64,000 nt of DNA from Bog-473 sp963744935 (GTDB lineage Bacteria; Actinomycetota; Acidimicrobiia; Acidimicrobiales; RAAP-2), in contig CAVUVM010000006.1 of assembly GCA_963744935.1 (NCBI GenBank), positions 62,001 through 126,000 on the forward strand. The letters run 5' to 3'. Positions 44,874 through 53,481 of the stretch are shown piece after piece; the first letter of the stretch is position 1, and each line of letters opens with the position of its first letter. A program made the translations under genes and the position numbers. The notes beneath the pieces are model-generated. The model was not told the DNA's origin. It did not search any database and saw only the letters and a list, made by a program, of their open reading frames with translations.

Positions 44874-45125
44874 TCAGCCGGTGACGATGCTGACGTGCTT
44901 GCGGCCGCGCCGCTCGCCGAACTTGACGGTGCCGTCGGCCGTGGCGAAGAGCGTGTCGTCGCCCCCGCGGCCCACGTTGGCGCCGGGGTAGACCTTGGTG
45001 CCGCGCTGGCGCACCAAGATGGAACCTGCGGTCACCGCCGCGCCGTCGAACCTCTTCACGCCGAGGCGCTGCGCGTTCGAGTCGCGGCCGTTGCGGGTGG
45101 ACCCGCCTCCCTTGGTCTTTGACAT
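44874..45125 (-). CDS. rpmA: 50S ribosomal protein L27
   Basis: 83 residues with the invariant SKTKGGGSTRNGRDS N terminus, AQRLGVKRFDG, GSILVRQRGTKVYPG and GGDDTLFATADGTVKF. It lies 34 bp after rplU. No extra N-terminal extension of the kind cleaved in Firmicutes. Confidence 0.98.
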   Translation of the reverse strand: MSKTKGGGSTRNGRDSNAQRLGVKRFDGAAVTAGSILVRQRGTKVYPGANVGRGGDDTLFATADGTVKFGERRGRKHVSIVTG

Positions 45126-45159
45126 CTCGTGCTCCTCGGCTTCTTGCGGACCTGGACGG

Positions 45160-45471
45160 TTACTTCGCCGTGATGGCGGTGATCTCGAGCGTCGCGTAGT
45201 GCTGGCGGTGGCCCCACCGGCGGCGCTGGTTCGACTTGGACTTGTAGGTCATGGCGTTGATCTTGGGGCCCTTCTCCTCGCCGACGACCTTGGCCGTCAC
45301 CGACGCGCCCGCCAGCTGCTCGGGGGTGGCCAGGACGGTGGCGCCGTCGACCACCAAGACGGGCTCCAAGGAGACCTCGGCGCCCACGGGCTGGCCCAGC
45401 AGCTCGACGCGGACACGCTGGCCCTCGGCCACGCGCTCCTGCTTCCCTCCGGACCTGATCACGGCATACAT
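45160..45471 (-). CDS. rplU: 50S ribosomal protein L21
   Basis: 103 residues: MYAVIRSGGKQERVAEGQRV at the N terminus, then the conserved C-terminal KSKSNQRRRWGHRQHYATLE. The ATG has no ribosome site. TAGAGT (45486-45481) nine bases upstream suggests an almost leaderless promoter just before the rne stop. Confidence 0.98.
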   Translation of the reverse strand: MYAVIRSGGKQERVAEGQRVRVELLGQPVGAEVSLEPVLVVDGATVLATPEQLAGASVTAKVVGEEKGPKINAMTYKSKSNQRRRWGHRQHYATLEITAITAK

Positions 45472-45480
45472 AAGGGAGAA

Positions 45481-45486
45481 ACTCTA
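45481..45486 (-). promoter_or_regulatory. Putative -10 box of rplU-rpmA
   Basis: TAGAGT on the minus strand, nine bases before the rplU ATG and inside the 20-bp gap after rne. It predicts a three-base leader. Confidence 0.4.
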
Positions 45487-45491
45487 GCGCA

Positions 45492-47159
45492 CTAGCGCAA
45501 GACGGAATCGTCGATGGTGACCCCTCGGCCCCCGCACACCGTGCACTCGGTCGAGAGCGTCTCGAGCAGGCCCTCGGAGACCCGCTTGCGGGTCATCTCG
45601 ACCAGCCCCAGCTCGGAGATGTCGAAGACCTGCGTCCGGGTCTTGTCCCGGGCCAACGCATTGCGCAGGGCCGCCGCCACCTTGTCGCGGTTCTCCCGCA
45701 CCTCCATGTCGATGAAGTCGATGACGATGATCCCACCGATGTCACGCAGCCGGAGCTGGCGGGCCACCTCCTCGGCCGCCTCGAGGTTGTTGCGGTAGAC
45801 GGTCTCCTCCAGGTTCGTCTTGCCGACGTTCTTGCCCGTGTTGACGTCGATTACCGTCAGCGCCTCGGTGCGCTCGATGATGAGCGAGCCACCAGAGGGC
45901 AGCCACACCTTGCGGTCGAGCGCCTTGTGCAGCTGCTCGTGCACGTGGTAGCGCTCGAAGATCGGGAGCCCCTCCGCCGCGGCGTCGTAGTACTCGACGC
46001 GGTCGGCCAGCTCGGGGCTGACGGCCATCACGTAGTCGCGCACCTGCTCGAAGAGATCCCGGTCGTCGATCACCACGCCGCGGTACTCGCTGTTGAGCTC
46101 CTCGCGCAGGATGCGCACCGCCAGCTCGGGCTCGCGGTAGAGCAGGCCCGGCTGGTCCGCCGTCTTGGCCTTCGCCTCAATGGCGTTCCACTGCTCGAGC
46201 AGCGTCGTGACGTCGCGCTGAAGCTCGTCGGCGGAGACACCCTCGGCGGCCGTGCGCACGATCATGCCGTGCCCGGCCGGCTTGACCTCGTCGATGATGC
46301 GGCGCAGGCGGCGGCGCTCGGTGTCACCCAGGCGCTTGGAGATCCCGAAGGCGCTCGAGTTGGGCACGAGGACGGCGAAGCGGCCGGGCAGCGAGACCTC
46401 CTGGGTCAGGCGGGCACCCTTGGCCCCGATGGGGTTCTTGGTGACCTGGCACAAGATGACTTGTCCCGCCTTGAGCACGTCCTCGATGCGCGGCTGCTGG
46501 GACGTCCCGCCCTCGATGTCGTCCTTGTCGTAGCGCACGTCGCCCCGGTACAAGACTGCGTTCTTGGGGATCCCGATGTCGACGAAGGCGGCCTCCATGC
46601 CCGGCAGGACGTTCTGGACCCGGCCCCGGTAGACGTTGCCGTCGATCTGGTTCGTGTCGTCGGCCGCCCGGGACACGTAGTGCTCGACCAGCGTGCGCCC
46701 CTCGAGCATGGCGATCTGGGTCATGTGAGGCTGCACGTGCACGCAGACCAGGTAGCGGCCCACCTGCTTGGAGCGGCGGTCGCGGCCGGTGCGGCGGCGG
46801 CTACGGGTGCGGCGAGCGGGTGCCTCCGCGTCGTCGCGGTCAGGCCCTGCGGGCCCTGCCACGTCGATCTCGGCTTCCACCGGTGCGGTGGCCTCCGGCC
46901 GGGTCAGCGGGACCACGGGCGCCGGTGCCGCCTTGGGCGAGGGCGGCGCGACGCGGGCCGGACGGGTGTCGCCGATCTTGGGCTTGCGGGACCCCGGTGG
47001 GGGCTCCTGTGCCAGGCGCGCCACGCCGGGCGCCGCGACCGGGTCGGGCGCGCTAGTGCTCGCCGCCTCCGGGGGATCGCTCTCTGGGGGCCGGCTCTCC
47101 GCCGGGTTGCCCACCGGGGGGCGACCCTCCGGGGTCTGGCTGATTTCCGTCTCGGACAT
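45492..47159 (-). CDS. rne: Ribonuclease E/G family endoribonuclease
   Basis: 555 residues. The first 135 are disordered, Pro/Ala-rich then basic (RTRSRRRTGRDRR). They are followed by the S1 domain (GNVYRGRVQNVLPGMEAAFVD), RNase H-like and 5'-sensor parts, DNase I-like catalytic domain (LTVIDVNTGKNVG, IIVIDFIDM) and the zinc-link CTVCGGRG at the C terminus. The scaffold is thus at the N terminus instead of the C-terminal tail of E. coli RNase E. ATG with GAGGAGGGC upstream. The preceding gene overlaps it by 107 bp. Confidence 0.96.
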   Translation of the reverse strand: MSETEISQTPEGRPPVGNPAESRPPESDPPEAASTSAPDPVAAPGVARLAQEPPPGSRKPKIGDTRPARVAPPSPKAAPAPVVPLTRPEATAPVEAEIDVAGPAGPDRDDAEAPARRTRSRRRTGRDRRSKQVGRYLVCVHVQPHMTQIAMLEGRTLVEHYVSRAADDTNQIDGNVYRGRVQNVLPGMEAAFVDIGIPKNAVLYRGDVRYDKDDIEGGTSQQPRIEDVLKAGQVILCQVTKNPIGAKGARLTQEVSLPGRFAVLVPNSSAFGISKRLGDTERRRLRRIIDEVKPAGHGMIVRTAAEGVSADELQRDVTTLLEQWNAIEAKAKTADQPGLLYREPELAVRILREELNSEYRGVVIDDRDLFEQVRDYVMAVSPELADRVEYYDAAAEGLPIFERYHVHEQLHKALDRKVWLPSGGSLIIERTEALTVIDVNTGKNVGKTNLEETVYRNNLEAAEEVARQLRLRDIGGIIVIDFIDMEVRENRDKVAAALRNALARDKTRTQVFDISELGLVEMTRKRVSEGLLETLSTECTVCGGRGVTIDDSVLR

Positions 47160-47898
47160 GAGGGAAAGCCCTCCTCGCGTGCTGTGTCGCGCTCGCGCCG
47201 GTTCCGGGCCCGCTCACGGGGAGCGGCTCGAACCGTGCGCCGTCGCGTTCGATCCATTGATGCGTTCGACAGGCCCGACCGGGCACCGCGTCGGTGCCCA
47301 GGGCCATAACGAGGTCGCCCGGCCGGACACCACGCGGGTGCGTGGCCAATTCCGCCCGGAGGTGACCTTGGGGGCTGGTCACGGACAGCGCCAAGATGGC
47401 CGGGCGGATGTCGTCCTCAGTCTGACGACCCTTCCGCTCGCGCCGGACGGTGAGGATCGGAGCGGCCAGCAGCTTGCCGACCCGCTCCGCCATTTCCTCA
47501 TCTGGCACGCCGAAAACCTCCAACTCCCAATCACACGATGCTACCTCCTGCTGGAGCGAGCCCTCCGACTCATCCACCAGGGCCGCCGCCTCCACCTCGA
47601 TCCCCTCGGGCAGCAAGGCGCTGAGCGCGGCGGGCAGCTGGGCAATCGAGGTCTCGCCCTCGGAGGGCGCCTCCAGTCGCAGGTCGAGGTACTCGCCGTG
47701 CGACTCGCACCCCGTCGGCAGGGCCAGGCCGAAGCTCACCAGGGGGTGGGGCACGAAACCCTGGGAGTAGGCGACGGGCAGGCGGCTGCGCCGCAAGGCC
47801 CGCTCCCATATCCGGGCGACGTCGCGGTGGCTCGTGAAGCGGATCTTCCCCGCCTTGGTGAAGCGCAGGCGGAGACGCCGCTGGCCGTCAGGAAGCAC
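47053..47898 (-). CDS. TIGR03936 / DUF2344 protein
   Basis: About 281 residues. LRLRFTKAGKIRFTSHRDVA, RSRLPVAYSQGFVPHPLVSF and a RTHQWIERDG near the functional end match the family, which is always found with the TIGR03960 radical SAM protein. They may act together on ribosomal or tRNA targets, but the exact role is unknown. The last 40 codons run inside the start of rne in another frame and look unconserved. The GTG at 47898 is preferred; GTG 47928 is an alternative. Confidence 0.88.
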   Translation of the reverse strand: MLPDGQRRLRLRFTKAGKIRFTSHRDVARIWERALRRSRLPVAYSQGFVPHPLVSFGLALPTGCESHGEYLDLRLEAPSEGETSIAQLPAALSALLPEGIEVEAAALVDESEGSLQQEVASCDWELEVFGVPDEEMAERVGKLLAAPILTVRRERKGRQTEDDIRPAILALSVTSPQGHLRAELATHPRGVRPGDLVMALGTDAVPGRACRTHQWIERDGARFEPLPVSGPGTGASATQHARRAFPHVRDGNQPDPGGSPPGGQPGGEPAPRERSPGGGEH

Positions 47899-49831
47899 GG
47901 CCGACCAGGCGCACCGGGATGCGGTCACCGGCCGCGAGGTCCTGGCCCGTGCCCTGGCTCCCGCCGGCCGGCGGGACGGCGGAGGCCACGACGTGCTCGA
48001 GGCTTCCGCCCGTGCAGGCGCCGCAGTCGTAGCACGGCGTCCAGCGGCAGTCCTCGACGCTGACCCTCGCCAGCGCGTCCTGCCAGTCGCCCCACAAGAA
48101 GTCGCGGTGCAGCCCCGCCGAGATGTGGTCCCACGGCAGCGCTTCGTCCCCGGCGCGCTCGCGGTGGCACACCTCCTCGAGGCTCAGACCCTCAGCGGCG
48201 AGGGCCGCCTCCCACAACGAGAGGTCGAAGCGCTCGGACCACTCCTGGAACGTGCCGCCGGCGCGCCAGACCCGTTCGATCACCGCGCCCATGCGGCGGT
48301 CGCCCCGGCTGGCCAGCCCCTCGGCGACCGAGGCGCTCGGCTCGTGCCAGCGGATGGTGAGGCCCCGCGTCCCCTTCGCCTCGGCCCGCAGGAGTGCGAC
48401 CTTGCGCGCCAACTCGGCGGCCGTATCCATGCCGAACCACTGGAAAGGTGTGTGGGCCTTGGGCACGAAACCGCCGACGGACGCCACCACGGTGACCGAC
48501 TTGTTGTAGCGGCGCCCGATCTCGGCGCAGCGCGCGCCGAGCTGGGCGATGCCGAGCACGTCCTCGTCGCGCTCGGTCGGCAGGCCGATGAGGAAGTAGA
48601 GCTTGACGCGGCGCCACCCCTGGCTGAAGGCGGCGTCCACCGCGCCGTAGAGGTCCTCCTCGGTGATCAGCTTGTTGATCACGGTGCGCATGCGCCACGT
48701 ACCGCCCTCCGGGGCGAAGGTGAGACCGGTACGGCGCACCTTCTGGATCTCTGCCGCGGTGCCCACCGTGAAGGCATCCACGCGCAGGGACGGCAGGCTG
48801 ACCGACACCCTCCCGTCGTGCGCCGGGTCGTTGACGATGTCACGCACGGTGTCCTCGATTCCCGAGAAGTCCGCCGTGGACAGCGACGTGAGCGCGACCT
48901 CCTCGTGCCCGCTCCAATCCAGCCCGCGGCGCACCATCTCGCGCACCTGGGCCGCCGGTCGCTCGCGCACCGGACGGGTGATCATCCCGGCCTGGCAGAA
49001 GCGGCAGCCCCGCGTGCAGCCGCGGAACACCTCGACGTTGAGGCGGTCGTGGACCACTTCGGTCAGCGGCACAAGCGGACGGGACGGATAAGGCCAGTCG
49101 GCCAGGTCGCCCACCGTGCGCTTGACCACTTCGGCCGGTGCGCCGGGCGCGGGCATCGTGGCCACCAGCCGCCCGCCCTCGTAGCGAGGCGCGTAGAGCG
49201 CGGGGACGTAGACGCCCTCGAGCTGTGCGAGCGACGCCCTGAGCGCGTCGCGCCGGCGCTCGCCGGGCTCGGCCGAGGCGAGCCACTCCCCCATCACCTC
49301 GTTGAGCTCGCCGACCACCTCTTCGCCGTCGCCGAGCACGAAGGCGTCGACGAAGTCAGCCAGCGGCTCGGGGTTGAAGGCGCAGTGGCCTCCCGCGATG
49401 ACCAGCGCGTCGGGCCCTTGCCGGTCCGCCGCGTGAAGCGGGAGCCCCGCCAGGTCGATGAGGTTGACGACGTTGGTGTAGACGAGCTCGGCCGAGAGGT
49501 TGAACGCCAGCACGTCGAAGGCCGCCGCCGGCAGGTGCTGCTCGACGCTGAAGAGCGGCAGGCCGGCGGCACGCATGGCGGCCTCCATGTCGACCCACGG
49601 TGCGTAGGCGCGCTCAGCCAGCGCGTCGGGACGCTCGTTGAGGATCTCGTAGAGGATCTGCAGACCCTGGTTGGGCAGCCCGATCTCGTAGGTATCGGGG
49701 TAGAGCAACAGCCAGGCGACGCGCCCGGGGCCGTGCTCGGGCTGGACGGAACCCTGCTCGCCGCCGATGTAACGCGCCGGCTTGGACACACCGGGCAGCA
49801 GGCGCTCGATGCGGGGCCAGAGGGACTCCAT
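47888..49831 (-). CDS. Radical SAM protein, TIGR03960 family (B12-binding-like N terminus)
   Basis: 647 residues. The N-terminal B12-like Rossmann part (VAWLLLYPDTYEIGLPNQGL, LVIAGGHCAFNPEPLADF) precedes the radical SAM core with FRGCTRGCRFCQAGM, the Cys-x3-Cys-x2-Cys cluster site. The C-terminal part holds CYDCGACTGG. The enzyme is unassigned; pairing with DUF2344 and rne in many actinobacteria is conserved. The ATG at 49831 is 22 bp past the mrdA stop. Confidence 0.94.
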   Translation of the reverse strand: MESLWPRIERLLPGVSKPARYIGGEQGSVQPEHGPGRVAWLLLYPDTYEIGLPNQGLQILYEILNERPDALAERAYAPWVDMEAAMRAAGLPLFSVEQHLPAAAFDVLAFNLSAELVYTNVVNLIDLAGLPLHAADRQGPDALVIAGGHCAFNPEPLADFVDAFVLGDGEEVVGELNEVMGEWLASAEPGERRRDALRASLAQLEGVYVPALYAPRYEGGRLVATMPAPGAPAEVVKRTVGDLADWPYPSRPLVPLTEVVHDRLNVEVFRGCTRGCRFCQAGMITRPVRERPAAQVREMVRRGLDWSGHEEVALTSLSTADFSGIEDTVRDIVNDPAHDGRVSVSLPSLRVDAFTVGTAAEIQKVRRTGLTFAPEGGTWRMRTVINKLITEEDLYGAVDAAFSQGWRRVKLYFLIGLPTERDEDVLGIAQLGARCAEIGRRYNKSVTVVASVGGFVPKAHTPFQWFGMDTAAELARKVALLRAEAKGTRGLTIRWHEPSASVAEGLASRGDRRMGAVIERVWRAGGTFQEWSERFDLSLWEAALAAEGLSLEEVCHRERAGDEALPWDHISAGLHRDFLWGDWQDALARVSVEDCRWTPCYDCGACTGGSLEHVVASAVPPAGGSQGTGQDLAAGDRIPVRLVGRAS

Positions 49832-49852
49832 CGGCCCAAATCTACGGGACGC

Positions 49853-52090
49853 TCAGCCGCCTCCCGTCGTTGTGCTGGTGGTCGTGCTGGCGGCACCACC
49901 GCTGGCCGGCGTCGTCGTCGTCGTCGGCGCCCCGAGCGGCGGGCTCGACGGCGGCGCTGTCTGGCCGGGCGGGCTGGCCGGCGTCGGCGTCTTGACGGCT
50001 CCGGCGACCTGGTCCTGGTTCGTGTAGATGTAGTTGAAGATGTTGCGCACGAGCGGTGCCGCGGCATCGGCGCCATACCCGCCCTGGTCGATCACCGCTA
50101 CCACGAGGTACTGCGGGTTTGGGTTGGGGCCGAAGGCGACGAACCAGGAATTGGGCTCCTCGCCCGTTTGATTGGACGCGGTGCCCGTCTTGCCGGCCAG
50201 GTTCCACACGGAAGGGAAGCCTTGGAAGTCCTGGTACGCCGTCCCGTGCGGGTTGGAGACCACACCCTCGAAGCCCTGGAGCATCGCCTGGTAGTTGGTC
50301 GGCGAGATGCTCACGTGCCCCGTCACTTGGGGCTCCATCTTCTTGATCACCTTGCCCGTCACCGGATTCACGATCTCGGAGGCCACCTGTGGCGCGTAGC
50401 GGGTACCGCTTCCGGTGGCGGCCGACCAGTTGGCGAAGGTCGAGTAGGAAACCGCTTGCTCAATCGGCGTGAGGACCGTCTCGCCCTGGCCGAACGCCAT
50501 CTCGATGTTGTCGCCCGTGGACCACGACGGTGTGTTGGGAAAGCCCTTGGGTGCCTCGGCGTGCAGCCGGGCCCGGGTGAGAAAGCTGTCGGTCCACCCC
50601 TGCGCCTCTCCGGGGAGGTCGATGCCGGTGATCGTCCCTTCGCCGTAGGCCGTCGCCTGGTTCTGAATGGGCGTCTGGCCGTACTGCGCCCGGTTGTCCC
50701 AGAAGAGCTCGCCGAGGTTGTAGAAGAAGGAGTCGCTCGACACTGTCAACGCGCCCGTGATGTCGTACGAGCCGCCGCTGTCGCCCGGGTCGTCGTGCAG
50801 GACGCACGAGGTGTCGTTGGTCACGCCAGGCGCGGGACAGCCGGCGATCTTGAACGCGCCCGTGTCGTCGTAGTACTTGTCGAGCGGCCACAACCCCGTT
50901 TGCAGCGCCGCCGTCGCTGTCACCAGCTTGAAGGTCGACCCAGGGGTGTAGAGCCCCTCGATGGCGTTGTCGTTCTCCGCTCCGCTCGCCTGCAGGGCGG
51001 TGAAGTTGGCCTGTGAGATGCCGCCCACCCACTCGTTCAGGTCGTAACTCGGGTACGAGGCCAAGGCCAGCACCTGTCCGTTCTGCGGGTCCATCACGAC
51101 CACGGCGCCGTTGGGCGCGGGCGGGACCCGCCCGTCGACCGAGTCGACGGTATGGCGGTCCGTCAGGATCTGGTTCTGCAGGTCGTTCTGGACCTCCTGT
51201 TGCAGCCCGGTGTCGACGTTGAGCACCACCGTGTCGCCGATCTTCGGCGCGGTCGTGCTGAGCGTGCCCACGACGTTGCCGCCGGCATCGACCGAGAGCG
51301 CCTGGCGGCCGGCCACGCCGCGCAGGAAGGGCTCGTACTGCGCCTCGATGCCTGCCTCGCCGACCTGGCTGCCTTGGGTGTAGCCGTCGTTGGGGTGCGC
51401 GGCGAGGTAGCTCGACGAGATGTCGCCCACGTACCCGAGGATCTGGGTCCCGGTCGTCCCGCCCTGGGGGTAGGTGCGCTGCGCCACGGACTGCACGCTG
51501 ACGCCGGGATATTCCGCCTGGTGGGTCTGCAGGAACTGCACCGTCGAGACCGACACGCCGGTCGCGACCGGGACGGGCTCGTAGGGGCTGTACTGGTCGT
51601 TGTTGACGGAGTCCTGCACCTGCTTCGGGGTCTCGCCAATCAGGGCGGCCACCATGCCGACAATCGCCGGATTCTGCTTCGCCTCGGACTGTGACAGCAG
51701 GATCTCCTCTTGCGGCGTGTTCGAAACGAGCACGGTGCCGTTGCGGTCGACGATGGCACCGCGGGGCGCGGCCACGCTGACGACGCGCACCTGGTTACGC
51801 GTGACGGCGGCTGCGTACGTCTTTCCTTCCACCACCTGAAGCGTCCAAAGGCGCAGGACGAGGACGCCGAAGAGCAGGAGCACCACGATCCCTACGATGC
51901 GCAACCGCAGGTTCGGCCGCGACTCCTCCTCCTCGGGCGAGCCGACGATGGACGCGACGTTCACGCTCTTGCGCGGCCGCATGCGCGGCTGGCGCGCGCC
52001 GGCGCGCCACGAAGGCTGGCGCGCCCCTCGCGTCGACGGCTTGGGGTGGACCCGGTCGCCGCGTATGGGATGGCGGAGGGTCCGCTTCAC
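49853..52090 (-). CDS. mrdA: Penicillin-binding protein 2 (class B transpeptidase)
   Basis: Elongation-specific cell-wall transpeptidase. 745 residues: a cytoplasmic tail of about 65 basic residues, one membrane helix (IVGIVVLLLFGVLVLRLW), PBP dimer domain (APRGAIVDRNG) and transpeptidase domain with YTPGSTFKLVTATA (nucleophile Ser), SSDSFFYNLGE and AGKTGTAS. The last 50 residues are a Pro/Thr-rich tail. The start GTG overlaps the mreD stop. The rodA gene that often follows is absent; a radical SAM gene is there instead. Confidence 0.96.
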   Translation of the reverse strand: MKRTLRHPIRGDRVHPKPSTRGARQPSWRAGARQPRMRPRKSVNVASIVGSPEEEESRPNLRLRIVGIVVLLLFGVLVLRLWTLQVVEGKTYAAAVTRNQVRVVSVAAPRGAIVDRNGTVLVSNTPQEEILLSQSEAKQNPAIVGMVAALIGETPKQVQDSVNNDQYSPYEPVPVATGVSVSTVQFLQTHQAEYPGVSVQSVAQRTYPQGGTTGTQILGYVGDISSSYLAAHPNDGYTQGSQVGEAGIEAQYEPFLRGVAGRQALSVDAGGNVVGTLSTTAPKIGDTVVLNVDTGLQQEVQNDLQNQILTDRHTVDSVDGRVPPAPNGAVVVMDPQNGQVLALASYPSYDLNEWVGGISQANFTALQASGAENDNAIEGLYTPGSTFKLVTATAALQTGLWPLDKYYDDTGAFKIAGCPAPGVTNDTSCVLHDDPGDSGGSYDITGALTVSSDSFFYNLGELFWDNRAQYGQTPIQNQATAYGEGTITGIDLPGEAQGWTDSFLTRARLHAEAPKGFPNTPSWSTGDNIEMAFGQGETVLTPIEQAVSYSTFANWSAATGSGTRYAPQVASEIVNPVTGKVIKKMEPQVTGHVSISPTNYQAMLQGFEGVVSNPHGTAYQDFQGFPSVWNLAGKTGTASNQTGEEPNSWFVAFGPNPNPQYLVVAVIDQGGYGADAAAPLVRNIFNYIYTNQDQVAGAVKTPTPASPPGQTAPPSSPPLGAPTTTTTPASGGAASTTTSTTTGGG

Positions 52091-52623
52091 CAGAGCCTGC
52101 TGTCCGCTTGGGCCGAGACGAGTGAGCGGCGATGGCTCTCCTCGACCAGGGCCCAGCGCATCATCCGGTTGACCGGGAGCACCAGCACCACGCTCGAGAC
52201 GGCGACGACCAAGAAGAGGCTCAAGAAGTCGATCTGCACCATCTGCTCTTGACCGAGGATCGCACCGAGCACGGCGAACAGCATGTCCGCTGCCACGCTT
52301 CCCGCGAGCGCGGCCACCGGCTTGAGCCAGGCGGCGCGGGGATCTACGGAGGCCGTCAGCGAGCCCACGGAGTACCCGAGGAGGCATCCGACCAGCGCCG
52401 ACAGGCCGAAGGGTGTGGGCAGGACGAGGTCGAAGGCGAGCCCGGCCCAGAATCCGACGATCGCCCCCGTCTCGGGCCCATCGAGGAGTGCCGCGGTGAT
52501 GGGGAGCAACCACAAGAGGTCAGGGTGGGCTCCGCCGATGCGGAGCGCGATCATGACCGTCTGCTGGACCATCAAGACGATGACGATGACGAGCGCGACC
52601 CGGAGGACGGAGCGGGCTGTCAT
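52087..52623 (-). CDS. mreD: Rod-shape-determining membrane protein MreD
   Basis: 178 residues with five or six hydrophobic helices. PDLLWLLPITAALLDGPETG, AIVGFWAGLAFDLVLPTPFG and LVGCLLGYSVG are the family signature. ATG at 52623 overlaps the mreC stop (ATGA). A link between the cytoskeleton MreB and the wall synthases. Confidence 0.93.
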   Translation of the reverse strand: MTARSVLRVALVIVIVLMVQQTVMIALRIGGAHPDLLWLLPITAALLDGPETGAIVGFWAGLAFDLVLPTPFGLSALVGCLLGYSVGSLTASVDPRAAWLKPVAALAGSVAADMLFAVLGAILGQEQMVQIDFLSLFLVVAVSSVVLVLPVNRMMRWALVEESHRRSLVSAQADSRLW

Positions 52624-53459
52624 GTCGAAGGCGCCCACTGGACGACGTCGACGTAGGCGAGATCGCTCAGGTTTGCTGCCGGGTCGACCTTGATCGTCTC
52701 CTGGCTCGCGCCCGACGCCGTGTGGAACGAGCGCACGGTGGCCACCGGGATCCCCGGCGGAAACGACGCGGCTTGCAGTCCGCTCGTGTACATGATCTCG
52801 CCGTTGTGCAGCGGTGTGTGCGGAGGCACGAGGTCAGCCGTCATGGAGCTGCCGGGTCCCTGGCCGTCGACGATGCCGGTGTACTGGTTCTGTGGTCCAA
52901 AGGTCGCGCCGACTTTGGACTGGCCGTCGGTCACCAGCTGTACGACGCAGGTGTGGTGGAACGACTGGATGACCTGTCCAACCAAGCCGCCGGCGCCGAC
53001 CACCGGATAGCCGACATCGACCCCGTCGCTGCGTCCCTTGTCGAGGGTGATCGTCGCGGTGAAGTTGGATGCGTACGCGTCGATGGTCTGCGCGGACACC
53101 ACTGGGAGCGAGTTCAAGAACGGCAGGTTCTGGAGCTTCGTCAGCTCCCGCAGTTGGTTCAATTGGAAGGTCCGCTCGTCCTGGCTCGCCCGCAGCTCTC
53201 CGATGGTCTTCTCCAGTTGCTCGTTCTGCGACTGCACCGAGCCATAGTTGAACGCGCCGGCGAAGAAGTCGCCGATGGGGCTGATGATGTCGAGCACGCC
53301 CTGGCGCAACGGGGCGTACACGTCGTTGGCCGCAGACTTCACGCCCGAGGTGATGCTGTGGGTCCGACCGTTGAGGTCGAGGGAGATGAGGGACAGCGAG
53401 AGGACGACCAGGATGACGACCGTCAGCGTGCGGCGCGACCGCCGCCGGGACCGGGCCAC
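52620..53459 (-). CDS. mreC: Rod-shape-determining protein MreC
   Basis: 279 residues: a basic cytoplasmic start, membrane helix (TVVILVVLSLSLISLDL), a coiled-coil (about 70-115; SQNEQLEKTIGELRASQDE) and the double beta-barrel domain (ATITLDKGRSDGVDVGYPVV, GGLVGQVIQSF). GTG start. Scaffold outside the membrane for the elongation complex. Confidence 0.94.
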   Translation of the reverse strand: MARSRRRSRRTLTVVILVVLSLSLISLDLNGRTHSITSGVKSAANDVYAPLRQGVLDIISPIGDFFAGAFNYGSVQSQNEQLEKTIGELRASQDERTFQLNQLRELTKLQNLPFLNSLPVVSAQTIDAYASNFTATITLDKGRSDGVDVGYPVVGAGGLVGQVIQSFHHTCVVQLVTDGQSKVGATFGPQNQYTGIVDGQGPGSSMTADLVPPHTPLHNGEIMYTSGLQAASFPPGIPVATVRSFHTASGASQETIKVDPAANLSDLAYVDVVQWAPST

Positions 53460-53481
53460 CCAGGAGAAACCGGTCGATACG

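Noticed and set aside
47834..51016. A 1060-codon open frame on the plus strand
   Set aside because: It lies antisense to the DUF2344, radical SAM and mrdA genes and has the Arg/His/Leu-rich makeup of a shadow frame in high-GC DNA.
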